A DNA stretch of 64,000 nucleotides. It comes from JALCRY01 sp050946575. Its GTDB lineage: Bacteria; Bacillota; Clostridia; Peptostreptococcales; Anaerovoracaceae. Of this stretch, positions 49,522-57,725 are shown piece after piece. The notes beneath the pieces are model-generated. The model made no database searches and had not been told where the DNA came from. It saw nothing but the letters and a program-made list of their open reading frames with translations. Numbering within the stretch: the first letter of the stretch is position 1; every line of letters starts with the position of its first letter. Made by a program: the position numbers and the translations under genes. Where the stretch lies: NCBI GenBank assembly GCA_050946575.1, contig JBMNVB010000005.1:54712-118711 (forward strand), read 5' to 3'.

Positions 49522-51000
49522 ATGGAAAACAATAATAATCAGGAAAACGGGCCGAAAAGGGAAGTGAAGATCAGGCATTCACTGATCACATTCGCAATAC
49601 TGATAGCGTGCATGTCGTACGGGATAATAAGATATGACGCCGGCGTGCACGTTTCCATGTTCATAGGAGTGTGCGGCGCCGCCTGCGTGGCGCTGTATCT
49701 CGGCTTCAAATGGGAATTCATCGAGGAAGCCATGAAGAAGGGGATCTACAATTCACTTCAGGCAGTGATGATACTCATCATCGTCGGGATACTGATCGGC
49801 GTCTGGATAGTGACCGGAGTGGTCCCCGCCATGATCTATTACGGGCTGAAACTCCTTTCGCCGAGATTCTTCCTTGTTGCGGCACTGCTGATCTGCTCGA
49901 TCACGTCGCTCGCCACAGGAACGTCATGGGGCACGATGGGGACGATGGGACTCGCTCTTATCGGCGTGGCGATGGGCCTCGGGATACCGACGCCGGTCGC
50001 CGCGGGAGCGATAATCTCCGGAGCGTACTTCGGAGACAAGATGTCGCCGCTTTCTGACACGACGAACCTGGCGCCGGCGATGGCCGGGACGGACGTGTTC
50101 ACGCACGTGAAGTTCATGATGAAGCCGACCGGCGTGGCTTACGGGATAACCTTCCTGTTCTATCTCGTGTACGGGTTCCGGTTCGCGGCCGGCGGAGGCG
50201 CGGACCTGTCGGGAGTCGAAGCAATGAGCACGGGCATTGCCGAGAACTTCAATATAAATCTGCTGCTCCTTCTTCCTCCTGTGATCGTTATCGTGGCGAT
50301 AGCCTGCAAGATACCGGCTATACCGGGGATCACGCTCGGAGCGGTATCGGCCGCGATACTCGGGCTGCTGATTCAGCCGGGAGTCGATTTCGGAGACCTT
50401 CTCACGTGCGGATACGCGGGATTCACGGCGAATACCGGTGACGAGGCGGTGGATTCGCTGCTCACGTCCGGCGGCATCAGCAACATGCTGTATTCGGTGT
50501 CGCTGACGATCATCGCCATGATGTTCGGCGGGATAATGGAGGCTACCGGGCTCCTGCAGGTGCTGGTATCCAAACTGGTGAAGCTGGCGAAGAAGCCGGC
50601 GTCGCTCGTACTGACCACGGAACTGACGTGCCTGCTCTCGAATATCGTCATGCCGGAACAGTATATCTCGATCGTCGTGCCGGGGCGCATGTACGCAGAT
50701 ACATATAAAGAAAAGGGGCTCCATCCGAAGACACTTTCGAACGCGCTTGAAAGCTCGGGAACTGTTACGTCGGCGCTCGTTCCGTGGAACACCTGCGGCG
50801 CGTATATATTCAGCGTGCTCGGCGTCCATACGATAAAATACCTGCCTTACTGCACATTCAACCTGATCATGCCGATCGTGACGGTCGTGATGGCGTACAT
50901 GGGCTACACGGTAGCGGACAAATACGGATTCAGTCTGACGCGCAGAGCGCAGAGGAAAGAGGCTGAGCTCCGCGAAAAGGGAGAACTGGAAGAAGTGTGA
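49522..51000 (+). CDS. nhaC: Na+/H+ antiporter NhaC family protein
   Basis: This 492-residue inner-membrane protein has about 11-12 predicted helices and the NhaC hallmarks SLATGTSWGTMGTMGLALIGVA and GAIISGAYFGDKMSPLSDTTNLAPAMAG. It exchanges Na+ (or a related antiport pair) for H+. The frame extends to a TTG at 49495, but ATG 49522, 8 nt after GAGGAAA, gives the usual hydrophilic start MENNNNQENG. The C-terminal 30 residues are charged and cytoplasmic. It is monocistronic. Confidence 0.9.
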   Translation: MENNNNQENGPKREVKIRHSLITFAILIACMSYGIIRYDAGVHVSMFIGVCGAACVALYLGFKWEFIEEAMKKGIYNSLQAVMILIIVGILIGVWIVTGVVPAMIYYGLKLLSPRFFLVAALLICSITSLATGTSWGTMGTMGLALIGVAMGLGIPTPVAAGAIISGAYFGDKMSPLSDTTNLAPAMAGTDVFTHVKFMMKPTGVAYGITFLFYLVYGFRFAAGGGADLSGVEAMSTGIAENFNINLLLLLPPVIVIVAIACKIPAIPGITLGAVSAAILGLLIQPGVDFGDLLTCGYAGFTANTGDEAVDSLLTSGGISNMLYSVSLTIIAMMFGGIMEATGLLQVLVSKLVKLAKKPASLVLTTELTCLLSNIVMPEQYISIVVPGRMYADTYKEKGLHPKTLSNALESSGTVTSALVPWNTCGAYIFSVLGVHTIKYLPYCTFNLIMPIVTVVMAYMGYTVADKYGFSLTRRAQRKEAELREKGELEEV

Positions 51001-51039
51001 TCCCGCGGCGGTAATCTTATGTCCGAAATCGTATATTTG

Positions 51040-51048
51040 TGATATAAT
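51040..51048 (+). promoter_or_regulatory. asnS extended -10 promoter
   Basis: TGATATAAT, the same extended -10 form seen at 25053 and 46253. No strong -35. No T-box leader follows, as only 53 nt separate it from the start. Confidence 0.6.
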
Positions 51049-51101
51049 GTCTCACTGACAGCGCCTGAGCGCAATATTTATCACGAAAGGAACAGCTAAA
51101 A

Positions 51102-52496
51102 ATGAAAGAAATCGAAATCAGGTATTTTTTCGCCGAGCCGGAAAAATACGACGGGAAGAAAGTACGCGTGCGCGGATGGATAAGAGGGAACCGCGGATCG
51201 AATAAGTTCGGATTCATCGAACTGAATGACGGCACGAATTTCAAGCCGGTCCAGATCGTGTACGAGGCGGATGATCTCCCGAATTTCGATGAGATATCAA
51301 AGGCGCCGATCTCGTCGGCGCTCGACGTTACAGGCACGTTCGTGCTGACTCCGGACGCGAAGCAGCCGTTCGAAGTCCACGCCGATTCCATAGAGATAGA
51401 AGCTACTTCCGACAGTGACTATCCGCTGCAGAAAAAGAGACATTCTGTGGAGTACCTGAGAGAGATAGCGCATCTGCGCCCGAGGAGCAATCTGTTCTCG
51501 GCCGTATTCAGAGTGCGCTCCGTAGCTGCGTACGCGGCGCACAAGTTCTTCCAGGACCGCGGATACATCTACTGCACCGCTCCGATCCTCACGGGTTCGG
51601 ACGCAGAGGGTGCGGGCGAGATGTTCCACGTCACGAACTTCGACCTTGCGAACGTTCCCCTGACGGAAGACGGAAAGGTCGATTATTCGAAGGACTTCTT
51701 CGGCAAGGAAGCGAACCTCACGGTGAGCGGCCAGCTCGAGGCCGAGATCTTCGCCGCGGCGTTCAAAAACGTATACACGTTCGGGCCCACGTTCCGCGCC
51801 GAGAATTCGAACACGATGCGCCACGCGTCGGAGTTCTGGATGATAGAGCCGGAAATGTCGTTCATGGAACTGCCTGAGATGATGGACGTTGGCGAGGCGA
51901 TGATCAAATACATGATCACGTACACCATGGAAAACGCCCCGCAGGAGATAGAATTCCTGAACTCATTCGTTGACAAGGGCCTGATCGAAAGGCTCACCCA
52001 CGTCGCCGAGACGCCGTTCGTGCGGATCACATACACGGAAGCTGTTGAGAAGCTTGAAAATTCCGGAGCCGATTTCGAATACCCGGTATACTGGGGCGTC
52101 GATCTCGCGACGGAGCACGAGCGCTACCTCACGGAGCAGATATACAAGGCACCGGTCTTCGTAACGGACTATCCGAAGGAGATAAAGGCGTTCTACATGC
52201 GCATGAACGACGACAACAAGACCGTCGCCGCGTGCGACTGCCTCGTCCCGGGCATCGGCGAGATCATCGGCGGATCCCAGAGAGAGGAAAGACTGGACGT
52301 GCTCGAATCCCGCATGGACGAACTCGGCATGGACAAGACGCCGTACTGGTGGTACCTCGAACTGAGAAAGTACGGCGGCGTTAAGCATTCGGGATACGGA
52401 CTCGGATTTGAGAGGATGGTCATGTACCTTACGGGCGTAGAAAACATCAGAGACGTCCTGCCGTTCCCGAGAACGCCGAGGACACTCGACTTTTAA
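51102..52496 (+). CDS. asnS: asparaginyl-tRNA synthetase
   Basis: This 464-residue class IIb enzyme has an N-terminal OB-fold (VRVRGWIRGNRGSNKFGFIELNDGT), motif 2 FGPTFRAENSNTMRHASEFWMIEPEM and motif 3 SGYGLGFERMVMYLTG. The AENSNT..HASEF form distinguishes AsnS from AspS. It charges tRNA-Asn. CACGAAAGGAAC precedes the start. It ends at a terminator shared with the convergent oxidoreductase operon. Confidence 0.96.
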   Translation: MKEIEIRYFFAEPEKYDGKKVRVRGWIRGNRGSNKFGFIELNDGTNFKPVQIVYEADDLPNFDEISKAPISSALDVTGTFVLTPDAKQPFEVHADSIEIEATSDSDYPLQKKRHSVEYLREIAHLRPRSNLFSAVFRVRSVAAYAAHKFFQDRGYIYCTAPILTGSDAEGAGEMFHVTNFDLANVPLTEDGKVDYSKDFFGKEANLTVSGQLEAEIFAAAFKNVYTFGPTFRAENSNTMRHASEFWMIEPEMSFMELPEMMDVGEAMIKYMITYTMENAPQEIEFLNSFVDKGLIERLTHVAETPFVRITYTEAVEKLENSGADFEYPVYWGVDLATEHERYLTEQIYKAPVFVTDYPKEIKAFYMRMNDDNKTVAACDCLVPGIGEIIGGSQREERLDVLESRMDELGMDKTPYWWYLELRKYGGVKHSGYGLGFERMVMYLTGVENIRDVLPFPRTPRTLDF

Positions 52497-52503
52497 TGAC
52501 GGA

Positions 52504-52517
52504 ATCAATGCATTGAT
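52504..52517. repeat. 14-bp perfect palindrome ATCAATGCATTGAT
   Basis: A perfect palindrome built from two copies of the frequent word GCATTGAT, placed 8 bp after the asnS stop and before the shared terminator. Confidence 0.7.
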
Positions 52518-52532
52518 GCATGGACATACGAA

Positions 52533-52560
52533 AACGGAGGCCGCGCGGGCCTCCGTTTTT
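52533..52560. terminator. bidirectional terminator between asnS and the por/vor operon
   Basis: AACGGAGGCC / GGCCTCCGTT 10-bp stem with flanking A and T runs, usable from both strands. Confidence 0.88.
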
Positions 52561-52578
52561 CCGTATAAATGCTTTCGC

Positions 52579-53517
52579 CTACGCGTTGCACTTATGCAGG
52601 AGTTCTTCCCATTTTCTGTCTACATCCGCCTGGAGCTCGGCAATGTATTTCTCATTTCCGGGCTTGAACAGGTGGGCGAATCTTCCCTGAGGTCTCAGGA
52701 AATCTTCGATCGGGAGCTTTTTCTTAGGCTCATAGTTCAGAGTCCATTTCTCGCCGTTCTCGACTTCGAACAGAGGCCAGAAGCATGTCTCTACAGCCAG
52801 CCTCGTGATCTCGATGATGTCAGGCGTGTTGTATCTCCAGCCTCTCGGGCACGGAGCCAGGATGTTCAGGAAGCAGGCGCCCTTCGTGTAGATCGCCTTC
52901 TCCGCCTTGATATGAAGATCCTTCATGTTCTGTACGAATGTCGTCTGAGCGACGTAAGGAACATGGTGCGCCGCGATGACCGCCGCGAGGTCCTTTCTGT
53001 TCTGAGGCTTGCCTTCGGAAACAGTTCCCGCAGGTGTCGTGGTCGTGTCAGCATACTTAGGCGTAGCGGACGAACGCTGGATACCGGTGTTCATGTACGC
53101 TTCGTTGTCGTAGCAGACATAGACCATGTCGTGATTTCTTTCCATCGCGCCGGACAGGGACTGGAAGCCGATGTCGTATGTGCCGCCGTCTCCGCCTACA
53201 GCGATGAATTTGAAGTTGTCCTTTATTTTTCCTTTTTTCTTGAGCACGTTGTAAGCCGCCTCGACGCCGCCGCATGTAGCCGCCGCGTTCTGGAATGTGT
53301 TATGGATATATGAATCCTCCCACGCCGAGTACGGATACATGAATGTCGATACTTCCAGACATCCCGTGGCGTTGCAGATGACCGCCCTGTCTTCTGGCTT
53401 CAATGCGCGGAGCACGTTTCTGACGGCTATCGGGCCGCCGCAGCCTGCGCACATCCTGTGACCGGGAGCCAAACGTTCCGGCTTGCTCATTATTTCCTTG
53501 AAGTTGTATTCTGCCAT
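52579..53517 (-). CDS. porB: 2-oxoacid:ferredoxin oxidoreductase, beta (TPP) subunit
   Basis: This 312-residue thiamin-diphosphate subunit has MCAGCGGPIAVRNVLRALK, CNATGCLEVS, the TPP/Mg motif VGGDGGTYDIGFQSLSGAMER and YDNEAYMNTGIQRSSATP. The four cysteines for the proximal 4Fe-4S cluster are present. It belongs to the Por/Vor four-subunit class; pyruvate or branched 2-oxoacids (2-oxoisovalerate) cannot be separated here, though a separate NifJ in the window makes a branched-chain role attractive. Last gene of the gamma-delta-alpha-beta operon. Confidence 0.9.
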   Translation of the reverse strand: MAEYNFKEIMSKPERLAPGHRMCAGCGGPIAVRNVLRALKPEDRAVICNATGCLEVSTFMYPYSAWEDSYIHNTFQNAAATCGGVEAAYNVLKKKGKIKDNFKFIAVGGDGGTYDIGFQSLSGAMERNHDMVYVCYDNEAYMNTGIQRSSATPKYADTTTTPAGTVSEGKPQNRKDLAAVIAAHHVPYVAQTTFVQNMKDLHIKAEKAIYTKGACFLNILAPCPRGWRYNTPDIIEITRLAVETCFWPLFEVENGEKWTLNYEPKKKLPIEDFLRPQGRFAHLFKPGNEKYIAELQADVDRKWEELLHKCNA

Positions 53518-53530
53518 GGTTTTCTCCCTC

Positions 53531-54712
53531 CTATCCTCTTACCGACAGGTAACGATATCTGTCACCGATCTCGCCGGTCTTGTCGACTTCGACCATGTCC
53601 TCGAATACCGAAGACAGGCTCGCTACTGTAACGTCTCTTCCGCCGAGTCCGTAAACGTAGTTCAGTACCTTTACGTCGGCGCCGGCGTCGAACAGAGCCG
53701 TCTTCACGTCGGCTCCGAGAGGACCGGACTGAGTATTGAAGCTTTCTGTTCTGTCCATGCAGGCCACGACCTTGCAGTTCTTCAGAGCTTCCGCGATCTC
53801 GGCGCCCGGGAACGGTCTGAACATCCTGATCTTCAGGAGTCCGGCCTTGATGCCCTTGTCTCTGAGTTCGTCGACCGCGTCTTTGCCTGTACCGGCTGCG
53901 GATCCCATGATCACCATCGCGAAATCAGCGTCGTCGAGTCTGTATTCCTCGAACCATGTGAATCCTCTTCCGGACAGCTTCTTATATTCTTCCGCAACGT
54001 CCTTTACGACCTTCTTCGCGTTCTTCAGCGCTTCGGCCTGTGCTCTCTTCGCCTCGAAGTAGTAGTCTATGACCGAATAAGGTCCTACCGCGAACGATTC
54101 GCCTTCGTTCAGGAGGGCGCGTTCTGGTTCATATTCTCCGACGAATCCCTTTACCTCGTCGTCCTCGAGCAGCGTGATGTTCTGCACCCCGTGGGAAATG
54201 ATGAATCCGTCGTGGCAGGTCATTACAGGGAGCTGCACGTCCGGGTGCTCGCCGATCCTGAACGCCTGGATATAGTTATCGTAAGCTTCCTGGTTGTTTT
54301 CAGCGTAGAGCTGGATCCAGCCGGAATCTCTCGCGCCCATGCCGTCGGAATGGTCGCAGTTGATGTTTATAGGTCCCGACAGCGCTCTGTTTACAAGCGC
54401 GAGGACTATAGGAAGTCTGTTCGAAGCCGCGACGTAGAGCAGCTCCCACATGAACGCGAAGCCCGCCGACGAAGTAGCCGTGATGGTCCTGGCTCCGGCG
54501 GCTTCCGAACCGATGCACGCGCCCATGGCCGAGTGCTCCGATTCAACAGGTATGAACTCCGTGTCTACCTGGCCGTTCGCCACGAATGTCGAAAAATACT
54601 GCGGGAGTTCTGTCGAAGGCGTGATTGGGAAAGCCGGCATCACATCCGGGTTCACCTGACGCATCGCTTCCGCGACAGCTTCATTTCCCGATAATCTGTC
54701 TTTCCTTGCCAT
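53531..54712 (-). CDS. porA: 2-oxoacid:ferredoxin oxidoreductase, alpha subunit
   Basis: This 393-residue subunit has the pyrimidine-binding domain (LSGNEAVAEAMRQVNPDVMPAFPITPSTELPQYFS; VESEHSAMGACIGSEAAGARTITATSSAGFAFM) and the C-terminal transketolase-like domain (MGSAAGTGKDAVDELRDKGIKAGLLKIRMFRPFP). These match PorA/VorA. One base separates it from the delta gene upstream and 13 bases from beta downstream. TATCAGCTCG-type ribosome binding is weak, but GGGAGAG lies before the start. Confidence 0.9.
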   Translation of the reverse strand: MARKDRLSGNEAVAEAMRQVNPDVMPAFPITPSTELPQYFSTFVANGQVDTEFIPVESEHSAMGACIGSEAAGARTITATSSAGFAFMWELLYVAASNRLPIVLALVNRALSGPININCDHSDGMGARDSGWIQLYAENNQEAYDNYIQAFRIGEHPDVQLPVMTCHDGFIISHGVQNITLLEDDEVKGFVGEYEPERALLNEGESFAVGPYSVIDYYFEAKRAQAEALKNAKKVVKDVAEEYKKLSGRGFTWFEEYRLDDADFAMVIMGSAAGTGKDAVDELRDKGIKAGLLKIRMFRPFPGAEIAEALKNCKVVACMDRTESFNTQSGPLGADVKTALFDAGADVKVLNYVYGLGGRDVTVASLSSVFEDMVEVDKTGEIGDRYRYLSVRG

Positions 54713-54713
54713 G

Positions 54714-55028
54714 TTACTCTCCCTCCTTCATTTCTATAGCTCCGAACGGGCAGTTCGCGGCGCAGATGCCGCAGCCCTTGCAGTGATCGTAGTCGAAATC
54801 AGTTCTTTTTCCGTCTACTACAGGAATGCTGCTGTCCGGACATACCGGCACGCACAGCAGGCACTGCTTGCATTTGTCTTCGATGAATATCGGCTTCGAT
54901 ACTCTCCAGTCGCCTGTCTTGAATAATTTCGACGTTCCGTTGCCCGTGATCGTGCATCCCGGAGTCATGTTTTCCCATTTCTCATCGAGGCCGTGAGCCG
55001 CGATGTTATCGCCTTTGTTTACTTTCAT
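54714..55028 (-). CDS. porD: 2-oxoacid:ferredoxin oxidoreductase, delta (ferredoxin) subunit
   Basis: This 104-residue ferredoxin-like subunit has two 4Fe-4S sites, CKQCLLCVPVCPD and CKGCGICAANCPFGAI, preceded by the PorD-type DWRVSKPIF. It passes electrons from the TPP subunit to free ferredoxin. Its start overlaps the gamma stop by one base. Confidence 0.93.
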   Translation of the reverse strand: MKVNKGDNIAAHGLDEKWENMTPGCTITGNGTSKLFKTGDWRVSKPIFIEDKCKQCLLCVPVCPDSSIPVVDGKRTDFDYDHCKGCGICAANCPFGAIEMKEGE

Positions 55029-55600
55029 TATTTCACCTCCGCAAACGCCATCTCGAGGGCCTTCATATTTCCGTCGATGACTTCAGGCTTGTGAGCGAAC
55101 TTGTGCTTGTACGAATCTCTCATTTCACTCATGAACTCATCCTGCGGCATTATATCCGCGACCTTTACGATAGCCGCGAGCATCGGGGAATTCGGGAAGT
55201 ATCTTCCGAGCGCCTTCTCGGAGATCTTTCTCGCGTCGATCGTATAGACTTTTCCCTTGTATCCGTTGAGTTTCGGTCTGAGTTCCTCGCCGGACTTCGG
55301 TGAATTGATAACGATCGCGCCGTCCTCGCTGAGTCCCGCCGTGACATCTACCGTGTCAAGAAGCGTTTCGTCGACGACTACGCAGTAGTCAGGCTCGTGG
55401 ATGTTCGAATGAACTCGGATAGGTTCGTTGCTCAGACGGTTGTACGCTGTGATCGGCGCGCCCATTCTTTCAGGACCGTATTCAGGAAATCCCTGAACCT
55501 GCATCCCCGTGTTGAACGCGACGTCAGCAAGCAGCAGCGAAGCAGTCTTTGCGCCCTGACCGCCGCGGCCGTGCCATCTGATTTCGGTTACTTGTTTCAT
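55028..55600 (-). CDS. porC: 2-oxoacid:ferredoxin oxidoreductase, gamma subunit
   Basis: This 190-residue gamma subunit opens EIRWHGRGGQGAKTASLLLADVAFNTGMQVQGFPEYGPERMGAPITAYNRL, the CoA-binding PorC/VorC signature. It is first in the operon. The ribosome binding site is AAGGAGGAATACC, and the promoter with an inverted repeat lies at 55641-55682. Confidence 0.92.
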   Translation of the reverse strand: MKQVTEIRWHGRGGQGAKTASLLLADVAFNTGMQVQGFPEYGPERMGAPITAYNRLSNEPIRVHSNIHEPDYCVVVDETLLDTVDVTAGLSEDGAIVINSPKSGEELRPKLNGYKGKVYTIDARKISEKALGRYFPNSPMLAAIVKVADIMPQDEFMSEMRDSYKHKFAHKPEVIDGNMKALEMAFAEVK

Positions 55601-55640
55601 GTCTGGTATTCCTCCTTACATAAGTGTTACGTACATATAT

Positions 55641-55682
55641 ATCATAATATACTGACAATTTTGATTCAACATGTAATTGTCA
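55641..55682 (-). promoter_or_regulatory. por/vor promoter with 30-bp inverted repeat
   Basis: On the minus strand TTGAAT (55664-55669), a 17-bp spacer and TATGAT (55641-55646). TGACAATT-N14-AATTGTCA (55653-55682) is a perfect inverted repeat that encloses the -35. Confidence 0.65.
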
Positions 55683-55736
55683 TAATGCACAAATCCGGCG
55701 TATCATTTTTTGTTACGCAGGCGTACAAAAAAATCG

Positions 55737-56495
55737 TTAACGGATTATCCCGCACCCGAGAATGAAACGGGCGTCCGGCAGGTTTTCCTGCATTGCTCTG
55801 TAATGAGAAAAGAAGCGGTCATCCTTATATGTGTCCGCGAACGGAAGTGCGATCTCCCCGGAAGGCACGCCCGCCTCGATCAGCGTGGCGCGCATATATC
55901 CGGCGAGGTCGATGTGATAGAGCTTCCCGTCAAATGTGATGTGATCCTTCCATCCGGGAAGATCGGCCTGCGACGGTCTGTCCGTGAAGCCGTAGGAATC
56001 CGGCCTTATCGCCGGTCCGAACACGACGCAGACGTCCTTCGGGTCGGTCCCGAATCTTTCGGTCATGCGCGCGAGCATCTTGAGATGCAGATCCTTCACT
56101 GTGCTGCGCCATCCGCAGTGGGCGTAGCCGAGGATCTTCTTCACGTGGTCGAACATGACGACGGGATTGCAGTCGCCGTAACCGAGCGCGAAGTAAGTGC
56201 CGCGCACGTCAGTCACGAGCGCGTCGGTGTCGATGAAGTCCGCGATGTCCTCGAACGGCCAGACCTTCGTGTTCTCCTCTTCGTGATAGTCGGGGCCGAG
56301 CGGGAAGTCGGTCACTTTGTCGGAATGCAGCACGTGATAGAAATAAAGGGGCCTGTCATCAATGCCGGTCTTCTTAAGAAACCGTGTGTAATTCTCCGCG
56401 CCGGCGCGTACGCCCGCGGTCGCCTCCGACATGTCGCCGTCCTCAGTCGTTGATACAAAAATAAAAAGTTCGGGATATTTCGTCTTGATTATCAT
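55737..56495 (-). CDS. YfiH/PgeF-family laccase-domain protein
   Basis: This 252-residue protein belongs to the multicopper polyphenol oxidase (YfiH/PgeF/LACC1) family. Metal or active-site residues appear as HSDKV, DALVTDVRG, GDCNPVVMFDHVKKILGYAHCGWRSTV and the C-terminal FFSHYRAM. Family members act on purine nucleosides or edit peptidoglycan precursors; which applies here is unknown. Its start overlaps the stop of the upstream lysR gene by one base, an odd pairing that suggests translational coupling. Confidence 0.85.
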   Translation of the reverse strand: MIIKTKYPELFIFVSTTEDGDMSEATAGVRAGAENYTRFLKKTGIDDRPLYFYHVLHSDKVTDFPLGPDYHEEENTKVWPFEDIADFIDTDALVTDVRGTYFALGYGDCNPVVMFDHVKKILGYAHCGWRSTVKDLHLKMLARMTERFGTDPKDVCVVFGPAIRPDSYGFTDRPSQADLPGWKDHITFDGKLYHIDLAGYMRATLIEAGVPSGEIALPFADTYKDDRFFSHYRAMQENLPDARFILGCGIIR

Positions 56496-57409
56496 TATTC
56501 TTCTCCGTTTTCCTGCCGGGCATTCCGGTTCTCCATATATTCTTCGCAGTAATCGAGGAACTCCGACGCGACGGCCGACAGTTCCAGATCGTTGTTGAAT
56601 ACCATCGCTCTTTCCGACATGAACGCCTCTCCCTTAACCGGTCTGCACGCCATGGTGACGGTCTCGAGCTTCTCGGCGTCCGTCACGGGCAGCAGAGCCG
56701 CCGCGTCCCCGGATTTCGCCCAGCTGAGAGTCGAATGGCGCGACGTGGCGATGCTGAAGAGGTCCGGTTCTATCCCGCGGCGAGTGAATTCCTCCGTGAT
56801 GAGAGGAAGAAATCCGCGCGTCACGCTGAGAGGCACGCCCGCGAGATCTCTGATATCTATTTCCGGCGCTGTCGGATCGATGAAATTCTTGGATTTCGCC
56901 GCGAGGACGCACAGCCGTTCGGGCAGCGTTATCACGCTTACGAAATTCCCGGGCAGCCGGTCCGGCGTCCGGATGAGTCCGACTTCCGACATCCTGTTGT
57001 TCAGCATCCTTATTATCGCGGGGGTGGTGTCTTCGCGGATATCGAACGTCACGCCGGGATGGGTGGCATGGAATCCGAAGATGAGGTCCCGCGTAAGCTG
57101 GTCGGGATGGGAGGGCGTGATCGATATCTCGAGCTTGCCGCTCCTTCCGTCCGTCCAGGCGCTGATTTCCTTGCGCGCGGAATCGGCGAGCGAGATGATC
57201 CCCTTCGCTTTCCGGTAGAGTATCTTTCCGGCCTCGGTGAGTTCCATATTCCTCGAGTGCCTTATGAAAAGCTTCGCTCCGTATTCTTCTTCAAAATGCT
57301 TGATCTGCTTTGTGAGCGCGGGCTGCGCCAGGAGAAGCTTTTTCGAAGCCGCGGAGATCGTCCCGCAGTCGGCTATCGTAACGAAATTTCTGTAATTATC
57401 GATATTCAT
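56495..57409 (-). CDS. LysR-family transcriptional regulator
   Basis: This 304-residue regulator has an N-terminal LysR helix-turn-helix (MNIDNYRNFVTIADCGTISAASKKLLLAQPALTKQIKHFEEEYGAKLFIRHSRNMELTEAGKIL) and a C-terminal periplasmic-binding-like effector domain. The frame is open to 57670, but the family start is at 57409, with GAGG upstream. It is divergent from the korDABC operon, and a T-N11-A type palindrome (57441-57466) lies between them, so it probably controls that operon. The effector is unknown. Confidence 0.9.
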   Translation of the reverse strand: MNIDNYRNFVTIADCGTISAASKKLLLAQPALTKQIKHFEEEYGAKLFIRHSRNMELTEAGKILYRKAKGIISLADSARKEISAWTDGRSGKLEISITPSHPDQLTRDLIFGFHATHPGVTFDIREDTTPAIIRMLNNRMSEVGLIRTPDRLPGNFVSVITLPERLCVLAAKSKNFIDPTAPEIDIRDLAGVPLSVTRGFLPLITEEFTRRGIEPDLFSIATSRHSTLSWAKSGDAAALLPVTDAEKLETVTMACRPVKGEAFMSERAMVFNNDLELSAVASEFLDYCEEYMENRNARQENGEE

Positions 57410-57440
57410 GCATTGATACCTCTTTGCTATTCCTCTCAGG

Positions 57441-57466
57441 AATACCGTGTATACAATTCCGGTATT
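57441..57466. promoter_or_regulatory. candidate LysR operator
   Basis: AATACC-N14-GGTATT perfect inverted repeat in the lysR-korD intergenic region, of the usual ATACC..GGTAT LysR box form. Confidence 0.6.
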
Positions 57467-57518
57467 AGTATTATATCCCATCCGGTGATATATTGAAACC
57501 GCAAAAAGGAGATGCGTC

Positions 57519-57725
57519 ATGGAAAACGAAAAGAAAATAAATTTCGATCTGTTCACTACATTCTGCAAGGGATGCGGGATCTGCACGAAACTGTGTCCGA
57601 TGCACGCCATTACTCCGAGCGAAGACGGCAAGCCGGTCATGACGGACGAGAGCAAATGCGTCCTGTGCATGATGTGCGAGATGAGATGTCCGGATTTCGC
57701 GATAAGGATAGGGAGGTATGAATAA
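57519..57725 (+). CDS. korD: 2-oxoglutarate-type oxidoreductase, delta (ferredoxin) subunit
   Basis: This 68-residue ferredoxin has FCKGCGICTKLCPMHAI and KCVLCMMCEMRCPDFAIRI, two 4Fe-4S sites. This short form, first in the order delta-alpha-beta-gamma, is typical of KorDABC. It overlaps korA by one base. AAAAGGAGATGCGTC precedes the start. Confidence 0.9.
   Translation: MENEKKINFDLFTTFCKGCGICTKLCPMHAITPSEDGKPVMTDESKCVLCMMCEMRCPDFAIRIGRYE

Noticed and set aside
55708..55734. T-run / A-run inverted repeat between the por/vor promoter and the YfiH-type gene
   Set aside because: It could be a weak terminator, but the stem is mostly A-T with a bulge, so I did not list it as a feature.
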